Source: UBA1479 sp040218445
GTDB taxonomy: Bacteria > Pseudomonadota > Alphaproteobacteria > Rhodospirillales > Casp-alpha2
NCBI GenBank assembly: GCA_040218445.1
Contig: JAVJRK010000010.1
Coordinates: forward strand, 124,001 to 188,000
Length of the DNA stretch: 64,000 bases
Reading direction: 5' to 3'
This document shows, in pieces, positions 24,873-34,116 of the stretch (positions are counted from its first letter, which is position 1; each line of letters starts with the position of its first letter). The notes beneath the pieces are model-generated. The model searched no databases, was not told where the DNA came from, and was given only the letters and a program-made list of their open reading frames with translations. The position numbers and the translations under genes are program-made.

Positions 24873-26128
24873 CAGACGGCCATGCCCATCAATTTGCCGT
24901 CCTCGACGCCGGTGATCCGGGTGCGCACGATCGTGCCTTCCTCGGCGGTCTGATCCAGCCGCACGGGCGCGTATTGGGGGCTGTAGCCCATGGCGTCCCG
25001 TTCGATCAGAACCGGCAGAACCTGACCGACACAGGTTTCAAGATAGCGGCCCAGATTGGCATCCCCGGCGGCGCGTAGTTCCGCCGCCCGGGCCTTGCGT
25101 TCCGGCACATCCACGGCCGGCATCTTGGCGGCCGGCGTGCCGTCCCGTTCCGAATAGGGAAAGACGTGCAGATGAACCAGGCCCAGATCGCGCACGGCCA
25201 CCAAGGTGTTGTCGTGCATAGTCGCCGTTTCCGTCGGGAAGCCCGCGATCAAGTCGGCGCCCAGAACCGCATCGGGCCGCGCTTCCAATGCCCGTTCAGC
25301 AACACGATAGGCATCGTCGCGGCTGTGCCGCCGCTTCATGCGTTTCAAGACCATGTCATCCATGGCCTGCAACGACAGATGCAGGTGCGGCATCAGGCGG
25401 TCTTCTTCGGCCAGCACCCGGAACAACTCATCATCCATGGCCGCCGGGTCGAGGGACGACAGGCGCAGGCGTTCCAATTCGGGCACGGCCTTCAATAGAC
25501 GGCGCACCAATTGGCCCAGGGTCGGATTGCCCGGCAGGTCCGTGCCGTAGGAACAGATGTCCACGCCGGTCAGAACAACCTCGCGGTAGCCGCCGGCCAC
25601 CAGCCCCCGGACCTGTTCGGCGATCGCCCCCATGGCGAGCGAGCGGTTGTTGCCGCGCGCGAAGGGAATGATGCAGAACGTGCAGCGGTGGTCGCAGCCC
25701 TGCTGCACCTGGACAAAGGCTCGCGCCCGGCCATCGAACCCGTCGATCAAATGAGCCGCCGTTTCCCGGACAGTCATGATGTCGGCGACCTGAACCTCGG
25801 GCCCATCCAGTTTGAAGGCGGCGGGGTCGAGTTTTTCCTCGTTGCCCATGACGCGGTCGACCTCGGGCATGGCGGCGTATTTGGCGGGGTCGAGCTGCGC
25901 CGCGCAGCCGGTGACGATGACCTTGGCACCGGGGCGGTCGCGGCGCGCGCGGCGGATCACCTGGCGGGCCTGACGTTCGGCTTCCTTGGTCACGGCGCAG
26001 GTATTGACGATCACCGCGTCGGACAGGCCTGCCTTGGCCGCGTTGGCGCGCATGACCTCGGACTCGAACGCGTTCAGGCGGCAGCCCAGGGTAATGACGT
26101 CAGTCGATGTCAGAGGAGCCCCGGCCAT
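24872..26128 (-). CDS. mtaB: tRNA (N(6)-L-threonylcarbamoyladenosine(37)-C(2))-methylthiotransferase MtaB
   Basis: A 418-residue radical-SAM methylthiotransferase. The N-terminal UPF0004 domain has three conserved Cys (about 16, 44 and 75) that hold the auxiliary 4Fe-4S cluster; the radical-SAM cluster motif is CDHRCTFC (Cys about 145, 149, 152). The early LGCRLNAFESE distinguishes MtaB from MiaB and RimO. It converts t6A37 to ms2t6A37 in tRNAs that read ANN codons. It starts 4 nt after dapF. Confidence 0.92.
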   Translation of the reverse strand: MAGAPLTSTDVITLGCRLNAFESEVMRANAAKAGLSDAVIVNTCAVTKEAERQARQVIRRARRDRPGAKVIVTGCAAQLDPAKYAAMPEVDRVMGNEEKLDPAAFKLDGPEVQVADIMTVRETAAHLIDGFDGRARAFVQVQQGCDHRCTFCIIPFARGNNRSLAMGAIAEQVRGLVAGGYREVVLTGVDICSYGTDLPGNPTLGQLVRRLLKAVPELERLRLSSLDPAAMDDELFRVLAEEDRLMPHLHLSLQAMDDMVLKRMKRRHSRDDAYRVAERALEARPDAVLGADLIAGFPTETATMHDNTLVAVRDLGLVHLHVFPYSERDGTPAAKMPAVDVPERKARAAELRAAGDANLGRYLETCVGQVLPVLIERDAMGYSPQYAPVRLDQTAEEGTIVRTRITGVEDGKLMGMAV

Positions 26129-26132
26129 GGCG

Positions 26133-26981
26133 TCACGCTCCGCCGCCGTTCAACAGGCGGGGGTCCAACGTGCCGGAAAAGCTGGTCGCAACCGGGCCGG
26201 TCATCAGCACATGGTTGTCGGGCAGCCATTCAATGGTCAAGGTGCCGCCGTCGACGATCACATCGGCCTTGCGGCCATCGATCAGGCCCCGGCGCACGGC
26301 ACCGACCAGGGTTGCGCAGGCACCGGACCCGCAAGCCTGGGTCACGCCCACGCCCCGCTCCCACACCCGCATGCGGATGGAACCGTCTGGCCGCACTGTG
26401 GCGACTTCGACGTTGGTGAACTGGGGAAACATCTTGTGCTGTTCGATCACCGGACCAAACACCTCGACCTGCGCCGCTTCCGCATCATCGACGAAAAAGA
26501 TCGCATGCGGATTGCCCATGGAAACACCGACCGCATCCTGAAGCGGGCCGGCGGAGACATCGATATGCAGGGTGTCGCAGGCTTCCGACAAAGGAATTTC
26601 CCGCCAATCCAGCTTGGCCGGCCCCATGTCGACGGTCACAAGGTCATTCGATGCCATTTCCGCATCCAGCAAACCGGCACCGGTTTCCACGATCAAATGG
26701 TCGGCCGACTTTTCAGCCATCAACAACGAAGCGATGCAGCGCGTGCCGTTGCCGCAGGCGAGCGATTCACTGCCGTCCGTGTTGTGGAACCGGACGAACA
26801 CATCGGCGATGTCCGAGCGCGCCCGTTCCAGCACGATCAACTGGTCGCAGCCGACACCGCGCCGGCGGTCGGCAATGGCCGCGGCTTGATCCGCAGAGAT
26901 CGCCAACGGTGTCTCGCGTGCATCCAGCACCACGAAATCGTTGCCCAATCCGTGCATCTTTATGAAAGGCACCTGTTCCAT
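26133..26981 (-). CDS. dapF: Diaminopimelate epimerase
   Basis: A 282-residue protein with both catalytic cysteines: Cys about 76 in ACGNGTRCIA and Cys about 217 in QACGSGACATLV. Further family motifs are KMHGLGNDFVVLD at the N-terminus and SMGNPHAIFFVDD. It interconverts LL- and meso-diaminopimelate for lysine and peptidoglycan synthesis. It shares the operon with mtaB and ftsY, a common alphaproteobacterial order. Confidence 0.96.
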   Translation of the reverse strand: MEQVPFIKMHGLGNDFVVLDARETPLAISADQAAAIADRRRGVGCDQLIVLERARSDIADVFVRFHNTDGSESLACGNGTRCIASLLMAEKSADHLIVETGAGLLDAEMASNDLVTVDMGPAKLDWREIPLSEACDTLHIDVSAGPLQDAVGVSMGNPHAIFFVDDAEAAQVEVFGPVIEQHKMFPQFTNVEVATVRPDGSIRMRVWERGVGVTQACGSGACATLVGAVRRGLIDGRKADVIVDGGTLTIEWLPDNHVLMTGPVATSFSGTLDPRLLNGGGA

Positions 26982-27031
26982 GGATGGCTACATAGGCCCC
27001 ATGGCTTCAGAAGTCCATGGCCTTGGGGGTG

Positions 27032-27685
27032 TCAGGAACCAAAGGCTGAAACGAAGCCCTGTGCAAGAAACGCCTGATGATCCGGGCCGTAGGCATGGCC
27101 GCGGGCGACCGGGCAGGCATTGCGCGCCCGGCAGCCCCCGGTCATGCAGGGCGTTCCCGCCGGTGATCCCAGATGCCCCAGGCAGGCATCCAGGTCGAAA
27201 TCCCCCCCGTCTTTAAAGGCATCGACAGGGCAGGCCGACAAACAGGGTCGGTCCCGGCAGGTGGTACAGGGATGACCTGCTTCAAACGCCGGGGGAAGGT
27301 CGAACGCCTGTTCAAACAGCAAAGCCCCCCGGTAGCTGTGCCACAGGCCGTATTCCGGGTGCATCAGGGGCCCGATGGGGGACGATTGCAGGCCTTCCGC
27401 CCGCACGGCCCATTGCTGAAACGGATGATAGGGCGGGCCGTCGAACGGATAGAGCACCCCTGCCCCCAAATCGGAAGCGGCCGCTCCCAATACCCGGCGC
27501 GTCCAATTGTCCAGGGGATCGGGCTCATCCCGGCGTGTTTTGTTGAAATACGGCCACAACCGCCCGCCCAGATCGCCAACCAGCACCACGGTCCGCACAT
27601 GCGAAGGAAGGCCGTCCGCCTGGACCGGACGAAACCCGCCGCGCAGGGCCAAGCCTGTTTCCGCAACACGTTGTTCAACGGTCAT
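27032..27685 (-). CDS. 4Fe-4S ferredoxin-type protein
   Basis: From the ATG at 27685 the protein has 217 residues. The cysteine motif CTTCRDRPCLSACP (about residues 139-152) and a second set in CMTGGCRARNACP (about 182-194) can bind iron-sulfur clusters; the arrangement recalls, without the catalytic domain, the ferredoxin part of QueG-like proteins. The N-terminal part VRTVVLVGDLGGRLWPYF is shared by uncharacterised homologues. It is probably a cytoplasmic electron-transfer or redox protein. It lies 50 nt upstream of dapF, likely in the same transcript, and is divergent from ffh. Confidence 0.7.
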   Translation of the reverse strand: MTVEQRVAETGLALRGGFRPVQADGLPSHVRTVVLVGDLGGRLWPYFNKTRRDEPDPLDNWTRRVLGAAASDLGAGVLYPFDGPPYHPFQQWAVRAEGLQSSPIGPLMHPEYGLWHSYRGALLFEQAFDLPPAFEAGHPCTTCRDRPCLSACPVDAFKDGGDFDLDACLGHLGSPAGTPCMTGGCRARNACPVARGHAYGPDHQAFLAQGFVSAFGS

Positions 27686-27992
27686 AAATTCCATCCTGCC
27701 GTTGTCCACCCGGCGGCTGTGCAGGTCAAGGCCGCGGCATTACCGGCAAGGGGGCATGCTTGCGCCGCACCTTCCAACATTTCACGCGGCCTCGCGGCAG
27801 TAAGGAACCCCGTACCATTACATCGCCCAAATGGTTGACTTCCGGGCCTTGGATACATAGATTGCGCGCCAACATTCCACTGGGTGTACGGATCTTTCCG
27901 TCCCGAGGGGCGACGTCAGTCCGCGAGTTTCGCGCACTGGCGCGTTTTTCGTTGGCTAACAGAGTTTGGATCACAAGGGATAACCGGCGCAT

Positions 27993-29366
27993 ATGTTCGA
28001 GTCATTAAGCGAACGCCTGTCCGGCATTTTCGACGGCCTGACACGACGCGGCGCCTTGAAGGAAGCCGACGTCGAAGCAGCCCTGCGCGAAATCCGCGTG
28101 GCCCTGCTGGAGGCCGACGTCGCCCTGCCCGTGGTCAAGGATTTCATCGACGGCGTCAAGGAACTGGCCATCGGCCAGGACGTTCTGCGCTCTGTCACCC
28201 CGGGCCAGATGGTGGTCAAGATCGTCCACGACGCCCTGGTCGAGATGCTGAGCCCCGAAGACCCCGCCGGCGCCGGTCTGGCCGTCGACGGCAACCCGCC
28301 GCAGGCGATCCTGATGGTCGGCCTGCAGGGCTCGGGCAAGACCACGACTTCGGCCAAATTGGCGCGGCGCCTGTCGGAGCGCGATAAAAAGCGCGTGCTG
28401 ATGGCGTCCCTGGACGTTTACCGCCCCGCCGCCCAGCAGCAGTTGCAGGTGCTTGGCGAACAGACCGGCATCCCCGTGATGACCCCGGTGCTGGGCGAAC
28501 AGCCCGTCGCCATCGCCAACCGGGCCATGGATACGGGCCGGCGCGAAGGCTACGACGTGGTTATCCTGGATACGGCCGGGCGGCTGGCCTTGGACCAGGA
28601 AATGATGACCGAGGTCGTCAACATCCGCATGGCATCTGGCCCGTCCGAGGTTCTGTTGGTGGCCGATGCCATGACCGGCCAGGACGCGGTCAATCTGGCC
28701 TCTGAATTCAACGACAAGGTCGGCATCACCGGCATCGTGCTGACCCGTGTCGACGGCGATGCACGGGGCGGGGCGGCGCTGTCCATGCGTTCGGTCACGG
28801 GCAAGCCCATCAAGTTCATGGGTACCGGCGAAGGCACCGACGCGATCGATACGTTCGACGCCAACCGGGTTGCCGGCTCGATCCTGGGCATGGGCGATGT
28901 GGTCGGCCTGGTCGAAAAGGCATCGCAAGTCGTCGAACAGGAAGACGCCGAAAAGCTGGCCAAGAAGATGCTCAAGGGCCAGTTCACCCTGGAAGACATG
29001 GCCGAACAGTTCAAGCAGCTGCGCAAGATGGGCTCGCTGGACGGCATCCTGGGCATGCTGCCGGGGGCAGCCAAGGTCAAGAACGCCTTCAACCAGCACA
29101 ATGTGGACGACAAGATGATCGCCCATCAGGAAGCGATCATCCTGTCCATGACGCCCCATGAGCGGCGCAATCCCAAATCCATCAACGGTTCGCGCCGCAA
29201 ACGCATCGCCGCCGGATCGGGCACCACCGTGCCCGAGGTCAACCGGGTTTTGAAACAGCACCGCCAGATGGCCGACATGATGAAGAAGGCCGGCAAAAAA
29301 GGCGGCCTTAAAGGACTTATGGGCGGCATGCCGCCCGGAATGATGCCCCCCGGCATGCCCAGATAG
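27993..29366 (+). CDS. ffh: Signal recognition particle protein Ffh
   Basis: A 457-residue protein with the N domain, the GTPase G domain (G1 GLQGSGKTT at about 110-118, DTAGR in VVILDTAGRLALD, G4 TRVDG) and the methionine-rich M domain with RRKRIAAGSGTTVPEVNRVL, which binds 4.5S RNA, ending in a Gly/Met/Pro-rich tail. It binds signal sequences co-translationally. It opens the block ffh-rpsP-rimM-trmD-rplS, and its receptor gene ftsY lies about 3 kb away. Confidence 0.97.
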   Translation: MFESLSERLSGIFDGLTRRGALKEADVEAALREIRVALLEADVALPVVKDFIDGVKELAIGQDVLRSVTPGQMVVKIVHDALVEMLSPEDPAGAGLAVDGNPPQAILMVGLQGSGKTTTSAKLARRLSERDKKRVLMASLDVYRPAAQQQLQVLGEQTGIPVMTPVLGEQPVAIANRAMDTGRREGYDVVILDTAGRLALDQEMMTEVVNIRMASGPSEVLLVADAMTGQDAVNLASEFNDKVGITGIVLTRVDGDARGGAALSMRSVTGKPIKFMGTGEGTDAIDTFDANRVAGSILGMGDVVGLVEKASQVVEQEDAEKLAKKMLKGQFTLEDMAEQFKQLRKMGSLDGILGMLPGAAKVKNAFNQHNVDDKMIAHQEAIILSMTPHERRNPKSINGSRRKRIAAGSGTTVPEVNRVLKQHRQMADMMKKAGKKGGLKGLMGGMPPGMMPPGMPR

Positions 29367-29464
29367 GTGGCCCGGCGGTATCTCCAGCCACCAAACGACT
29401 TAAAAGATCACTTAAGACACAAACCAGATTTTCGAATTCAAACCAGACAAGGAACGTACAGAAT

Positions 29465-29992
29465 ATGTCAGTTAAGATCCGACTTGCTCGGGGCGGTGCC
29501 AAGAAGCGCCCCTATTACAAGATCGTCATTGCCGACAGCCGCCGCGCGCGGGACGGCAAATTCATCGAGCGTGTGGGCTCCTACAACCCCATGCTGCCGA
29601 AAGACAGCCCCGAGCGGGTGAAACTCAACGAAGAGCGCATCAAGCATTGGCTGGGCGTCGGCGCGCAGCCGACCGACCGCGTGCATCGCTTCCTGGGTGC
29701 CGCCGGCCTGACCGACGCACGTCCGGTTCCGGAAAACCAGACCAAGCGTGCGGCCCCGAAGGCCAAGACGCTGGAACGCATGCAGGAACGCGAAGACAAG
29801 GCCAAGGCTGCCGCCGAAGCCGCAGCCGAAGCCGCAGCCGAAGCCGCCGCAGCCCCGGCGGAAGAAGAAGCACCTGCTGAAGAAGCGGCAGCGGAAGCCC
29901 CGGCCGAAGAAGCTGCTGCCGAAGAGGCCCCCGCGGAAGAAGCGCCGGCCGAAGAAGCGGCTGCTGAAGACGCAGAAGAGAAGAAGGAGTAG
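29465..29992 (+). CDS. rpsP: 30S ribosomal protein S16 with Ala/Glu-rich C-terminal extension
   Basis: A 175-residue S16. The first about 80 residues are the normal protein (VKIRLARGGAKKRPYYKIVI, SYNPMLPKDSPERVKLNEE, IKHWLGVGAQPTDRV). After about residue 100 comes a low-complexity tail of Ala, Glu and Pro, made from repeats of GCCGAAGCC-like codons. Extended S16 proteins are known in alphaproteobacteria; this one roughly doubles the length. The tail is probably disordered and solvent-exposed. Confidence 0.95.
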   Translation: MSVKIRLARGGAKKRPYYKIVIADSRRARDGKFIERVGSYNPMLPKDSPERVKLNEERIKHWLGVGAQPTDRVHRFLGAAGLTDARPVPENQTKRAAPKAKTLERMQEREDKAKAAAEAAAEAAAEAAAAPAEEEAPAEEAAAEAPAEEAAAEEAPAEEAPAEEAAAEDAEEKKE

Positions 29993-30030
29993 CTGGCGAC
30001 GCGCGTCACGGACGATAGGTCAGGCGAACC

Positions 30031-30606
30031 ATGACGGACGACGGACAGGATACGCAAGAGCGGGTCTGTCTCGGCGCGATCGTCGGGTCCCGGGGACTGA
30101 AGGGCGATCTTCGCATCAAGAGCTTCGCCCAAATCCCGGAAGACATCGCCGCCTACGGGCCGCTTGAGGACGAGGCCGGCGAACGCCGGATCGAGCTTCG
30201 GGTGACCGGCCAGTCCAAAGGCGTTCTGATCGCCCGCGCCGACGGCGTCAACGACCGCACGGCGGCGGACAAGCTGAAGGGCCTGCGCCTTTATGTGGGC
30301 CGGGACAAGCTGCCGCCCCCCGACGAGGACGAATACTATCATTCGGACCTGATCGGACTTGCGGTCGAGGCGCCCCAGGGAAACCTGGGCACCGTGCGCC
30401 ACGTTTTCGATTTCGGCGCCGGCGATATTCTGGAAATCGCCGGTGGAGACTTCGGAACGGTCATGGTGCCCTTCACCCGGGCTTTCGTCCCGGTGGTTGA
30501 TCTGGCGGCAGGCAAAATCGTCGTCGACCCGCCCGAAGGGCTTTTGGACGATGACGACGACACGAAGGACGGTGATAACGACGGCGGGGACAAAGACGAA
30601 AGATGA
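30031..30606 (+). CDS. rimM: Ribosome maturation factor RimM
   Basis: A 191-residue protein with an N-terminal RimM barrel domain (VCLGAIVGSRGLKGDLRIKS) and the PRC-barrel domain (YYHSDLIGLAVEAPQGNLGT, FGTVMVPFTRAFVPVVDLAA). It binds S19 and assists 30S head assembly. The C-terminus is an acidic Asp-rich tail (LLDDDDDTKDGDNDGGDKDE). It overlaps trmD by ATGA. Confidence 0.94.
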   Translation: MTDDGQDTQERVCLGAIVGSRGLKGDLRIKSFAQIPEDIAAYGPLEDEAGERRIELRVTGQSKGVLIARADGVNDRTAADKLKGLRLYVGRDKLPPPDEDEYYHSDLIGLAVEAPQGNLGTVRHVFDFGAGDILEIAGGDFGTVMVPFTRAFVPVVDLAAGKIVVDPPEGLLDDDDDTKDGDNDGGDKDER

Positions 30607-31301
30607 CCGCATGGACGGCCAAGATGGTGACGATTTTCCCGGAAATGTTCCCGGGGCCGCTTGGTTGTTCGTTGGCCGGAACGGCGCTTGAAAAGGGCAT
30701 CTGGGCCCTGGAAACGGTGGACATTCGCGACTTTGCAAGCGATAAACACCGCTCCGTGGACGATGCCCCCTTCGGCGGCGGCCCCGGCATGGTGATGCGG
30801 CCCGATGTGGTCGATGGCGCCATCCGGAAGGCGAAGGAGGAATCTCCGGATTTGCCGTTCATCTATCTGACCCCCCGCGGGCGGCCCTTGGGCCAAAAAC
30901 GGGTGGCGGAATTGGCGGCAGGGCCCGGTGTGATCCTGCTGTGCGGCAGGTTCGAAGGCGTCGACCAACGGGTGCTGGAAGCCCAAGGCGCGGAAGAAGT
31001 ATCGCTCGGCGATTTCGTGCTGTCCGGCGGCGAACCGGCGGCGATCGTCTTGTTGGATGCCTGTCTGAGGCTTCTGCCCGGGGTGATGGGCAAGGATGCG
31101 TCGTTGGAGGAAGAGAGTTTCGAACGGGGATTGCTGGAATATCCCCACTACACGCGGCCCCAGGAATGGCAAGGCCGCACGGTGCCGGAGGTTCTGACCT
31201 CGGGGCACCATGAAAAGATTAGCGCCTGGCGGAAAAACCAGGCGGAAGAGGTCACCCGCGAACGACGGCCCGACTTATGGGCGGCCCGGGAGCGGACATA
31301 A
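30603..31301 (+). CDS. trmD: tRNA (guanine(37)-N(1))-methyltransferase TrmD
   Basis: A 232-residue SPOUT methyltransferase with the trefoil-knot motifs FIYLTPRGRPLGQKR, LLCGRFEGVDQRVLE and SLGDFVLSGGEPAA, plus PHYTRPQEWQGRTVPEVL before the C-terminal domain. It methylates G37 of tRNAs reading CNN or proline codons and prevents +1 frameshifting. Coupled to rimM by a 4-nt overlap and followed by rplS after 48 nt. Confidence 0.96.
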   Translation: MTAWTAKMVTIFPEMFPGPLGCSLAGTALEKGIWALETVDIRDFASDKHRSVDDAPFGGGPGMVMRPDVVDGAIRKAKEESPDLPFIYLTPRGRPLGQKRVAELAAGPGVILLCGRFEGVDQRVLEAQGAEEVSLGDFVLSGGEPAAIVLLDACLRLLPGVMGKDASLEEESFERGLLEYPHYTRPQEWQGRTVPEVLTSGHHEKISAWRKNQAEEVTRERRPDLWAARERT

Positions 31302-31349
31302 AGGAATTGCCGGAAACGGCAGAGCGTTTGTAAGGAAAGGTTTGGAACC

Positions 31350-31853
31350 ATGAACGTTATTGAAGAACTGGATCAGGAACAGATCGCCCGCCTGAGCGGC
31401 GACAAGCAGATTCCGTCGTTCGCCCCGGGCGACACGATCCGCGTCAACGTGCGCGTCGTCGAAGGCGAGCGGACCCGTCTGCAGGCTTTCGAGGGCGTAT
31501 GCATCGCGCGCAAGAACGCGGGCGTCAATTCGGCCTTCACCGTGCGCAAACTGAGCTACGGCGAAGGTGTGGAACGCGTGTTCCCGCTGTATGCGCCGAA
31601 CGTGGACTCGATCGAAGTCGTACGCCGCGGCGATGTGCGCCGGGCCAAGCTGTATTATCTGCGGGGACGGACCGGTAAGGCCGCCCGTATCGCAGAAAAG
31701 ACGGACGGATATTCGGGCAAGGTGTCGCAGGAAGAAAAACAGGCCGCGCGTGATGCGAAGGCTGCCCGCGACGAAGCCTCGAAGAAAAAAGGTGGCAAGA
31801 AGGCACAAGCCTCTGAACAGACCGCCGATCAGGAAGCCCAGGCCGAGGAATAA
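31350..31853 (+). CDS. rplS: 50S ribosomal protein L19, C-terminally extended
   Basis: A 167-residue L19. The conserved part runs to about residue 115 (PGDTIRVNVRVVEGERTRLQ, RKNAGVNSAFTVRKLSYGEG VERVFP (split), KLYYLRGRTGKAARI). A Lys/Ala/Glu-rich tail of about 45 residues follows, parallel to the tail on S16. It lies at the 30S-50S interface. Last gene of the rpsP block. Confidence 0.95.
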   Translation: MNVIEELDQEQIARLSGDKQIPSFAPGDTIRVNVRVVEGERTRLQAFEGVCIARKNAGVNSAFTVRKLSYGEGVERVFPLYAPNVDSIEVVRRGDVRRAKLYYLRGRTGKAARIAEKTDGYSGKVSQEEKQAARDAKAARDEASKKKGGKKAQASEQTADQEAQAEE

Positions 31854-31915
31854 TCCCCCAAGGATTGCCCCTATGGGGCCGTCGCAAGGGATATATTTCC
31901 ACGGTCGGCATGTGT

Positions 31916-31937
31916 GCCCGGCTTGTCATGGCCGGGC
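31916..31937 (+). other. Hairpin between rplS and leuC
   Basis: A perfect 7-bp stem, GCCCGGC (31916-31922) with GCCGGGC (31931-31937), and an 8-nt loop. It is not followed by a T-run, so it is at best a weak terminator between the ribosomal block and the leucine genes. Confidence 0.35.
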
Positions 31938-32020
31938 TCGCAGGCCAAATATAGAAAAGTAAAACAACCGCAGCGCCGTCGGGGGCCGGCGTTTGTGCAG
32001 ACGTCGGAGGATATTTACCC

Positions 32021-33424
32021 ATGGCACAGCCGAAAACGCTGTTCGAAAAAATTTGGGACAGCCATCTGGTCGAAGTTCAGGATGACGGCACCTGCTTGCT
32101 GTACATCGACCGCCACCTGACCCACGAAGTCACCAGCCCCCAGGCCTTTGAAGGTCTGCGCGCCGCGGGCCGCAAGGTCCGCCGCCCGGACCTGACCCTG
32201 GCCGTCGCGGACCACAACGTCCCGACCAAGGATCGCGACAAGCCCATCGAGGACGATGAGGGCCGCATCCAGCTGGAAATGCTGACCAAGAACTGCGCTG
32301 ATTTCGGCGTGCCCCTGTTCGACCTGGGCGACATCCGCCAGGGCATCGTCCATGTGATCGGCCCGGAACAGGGCTTCACCCTGCCCGGCACGACCATCGT
32401 TTGCGGCGACAGCCACACGGCCACCCACGGTGCGTTCGGCGCGCTGGCCTTCGGCATCGGCACGTCCGAGGTCGAACACGTGCTGGCGACCCAGACCCTG
32501 CTGCAAAGCCCGCTCAAGAACATGCGCATCACGGTTGATGGCGACCTGCCTTTCGGCTGCACGGCGAAAGACCTGGTCCTGGCCATCATCGGCAAAATCG
32601 GCACCGCCGGCGGCACCGGACACGTGATCGAATACGCCGGCAAGGCGATCCGCGATCTGTCCATGGAAGGCCGCATGACGGTGTCCAACATGACCATCGA
32701 GGGCGGTGCCCGCGCCGGTCTGATCGCGCCCGACGATACCACCTTCGAATACCTGAAGGGCCGGCCCATGTCGCCCAAGGGTGCGAATTGGGAAGCCGCC
32801 GAAGCCTATTGGCGGAGCCTGCCGTCGGACGAAGGTGCGACCTATCAGAAAGAGGTCACCCTGGATGCGTCCACCATCGAGCCGCAGGTCACCTGGGGCA
32901 CCAGCCCGGAAGACGTCGTGCCGATCTCGGCCGTGGTTCCCGGACCGGCCGATTTCGCCAATCCGGACAAACAGGAATCGGTCAAGATGGCGCTGGGCTA
33001 TATGGGCCTGGAGCCGGGCACGCGCATGGAAGACATCAAGATCGACTACATGTTCGTGGGCTCCTGCACCAACGGCCGGATCGAAGACATCCGCGCCGTC
33101 GCCGAGGTCGCCAAGGGACGCAAGGTCGCCGGGCATGTCACCGCCCTGGTCGTTCCCGGATCGGGCCTGGTCAAGGAACAGGCCGAACAGGAAGGCCTGG
33201 ACAAGATCCTCATGGAAGCCGGCTTTGAATGGCGCGACCCCGGATGTTCCATGTGTCTGGCCATGAACGCCGACAAGGTCCCGGAAGGCATGCGCTGTGC
33301 CTCGACGTCTAACCGTAACTTCAAGGGACGCCAGGGTGCGGGTGCCCGCACCCATCTGGTCAGCCCGGCCATGGCCGCCGCTGCCGCGATCTCCGGCCAT
33401 CTGGCCGACGTGCGCAAGCTCTGA
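32021..33424 (+). CDS. leuC: 3-isopropylmalate dehydratase large subunit
   Basis: A 467-residue aconitase-family protein. The 4Fe-4S ligands are in VGSCTNGRIEDI and GCSMCLAMN, with VCGDSHTATHGAFGALAFGI containing the active-site region. With LeuD it isomerises 2-isopropylmalate to 3-isopropylmalate in leucine synthesis. It is followed by leuD (32 nt) and leuB (36 nt). Confidence 0.97.
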   Translation: MAQPKTLFEKIWDSHLVEVQDDGTCLLYIDRHLTHEVTSPQAFEGLRAAGRKVRRPDLTLAVADHNVPTKDRDKPIEDDEGRIQLEMLTKNCADFGVPLFDLGDIRQGIVHVIGPEQGFTLPGTTIVCGDSHTATHGAFGALAFGIGTSEVEHVLATQTLLQSPLKNMRITVDGDLPFGCTAKDLVLAIIGKIGTAGGTGHVIEYAGKAIRDLSMEGRMTVSNMTIEGGARAGLIAPDDTTFEYLKGRPMSPKGANWEAAEAYWRSLPSDEGATYQKEVTLDASTIEPQVTWGTSPEDVVPISAVVPGPADFANPDKQESVKMALGYMGLEPGTRMEDIKIDYMFVGSCTNGRIEDIRAVAEVAKGRKVAGHVTALVVPGSGLVKEQAEQEGLDKILMEAGFEWRDPGCSMCLAMNADKVPEGMRCASTSNRNFKGRQGAGARTHLVSPAMAAAAAISGHLADVRKL

Positions 33425-33456
33425 CCACGCCCCCTGAAGCAAGAGGATCCAAGACA

Positions 33457-34080
33457 ATGGAAAAATTCACCAAGCTGACGGGTGTCGCGGCACCCCTGGA
33501 TATGATCAACATCGACACCGATATGGTCATCCCCAAGCAGTTCCTGAAAACCGTCAAGCGCGAAGGCCTGGGCAAGCACCTGTTCCATGAAATGCGCTAT
33601 AACGCCGACGGGTCGGAAAACGAGGATTTCGTCCTCAACAAGCCGGCCTACCGGGGTTCGGAAATCATCGTCGCGGGCGACAACTTCGGTTGCGGCTCAT
33701 CGCGCGAACACGCGCCCTGGGCGCTCAAGGATTTCGGCATCAAATGCGTGATCTCCACGTCCTTCGCCGACATTTTCTATAACAACAGCTTCAAGAACGG
33801 CATGCTGCTGATCAAGGTCTCCAAGGAAGACCTGGAAAAGCTCATGGACGATGCGGAACGCGGCGCCAACGCAACCCTGACCATCGATCTGGAAAATCAG
33901 ACGATCCAAGGCCCCGACGGCGGCGAAATTTCGTTCGACATTGATCCGTTCCGGAAGCATTGCCTGATCAACGGTCTGGACGATATCGGCCTGACCGAAC
34001 AGAAGGCATCGAAGATCGACAACTTCGAGAACGACCGCGTGGCCCAACAGCCCTGGCTGTCCGTCACCGCCGCCGAATAG
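33457..34080 (+). CDS. leuD: 3-isopropylmalate dehydratase small subunit
   Basis: A 207-residue swivel-domain protein with the family motifs NIDTDMVIPKQFLKTVKREG, GDNFGCGSSREHAPWAL and FADIFYNNSFKNGML. It pairs with LeuC to form the active isomerase. Start chosen at the ATG with an AGAGGAT ribosome binding site. Confidence 0.97.
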   Translation: MEKFTKLTGVAAPLDMINIDTDMVIPKQFLKTVKREGLGKHLFHEMRYNADGSENEDFVLNKPAYRGSEIIVAGDNFGCGSSREHAPWALKDFGIKCVISTSFADIFYNNSFKNGMLLIKVSKEDLEKLMDDAERGANATLTIDLENQTIQGPDGGEISFDIDPFRKHCLINGLDDIGLTEQKASKIDNFENDRVAQQPWLSVTAAE

Positions 34081-34116
34081 GCCCTGCCGGAAACATCACA
34101 AGAAAAGGAGACAGCC

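Noticed and set aside
29765..29990. Tandem DNA repeat array within rpsP
   Set aside because: The repetition comes from Ala/Glu codons of the S16 tail and is coding.
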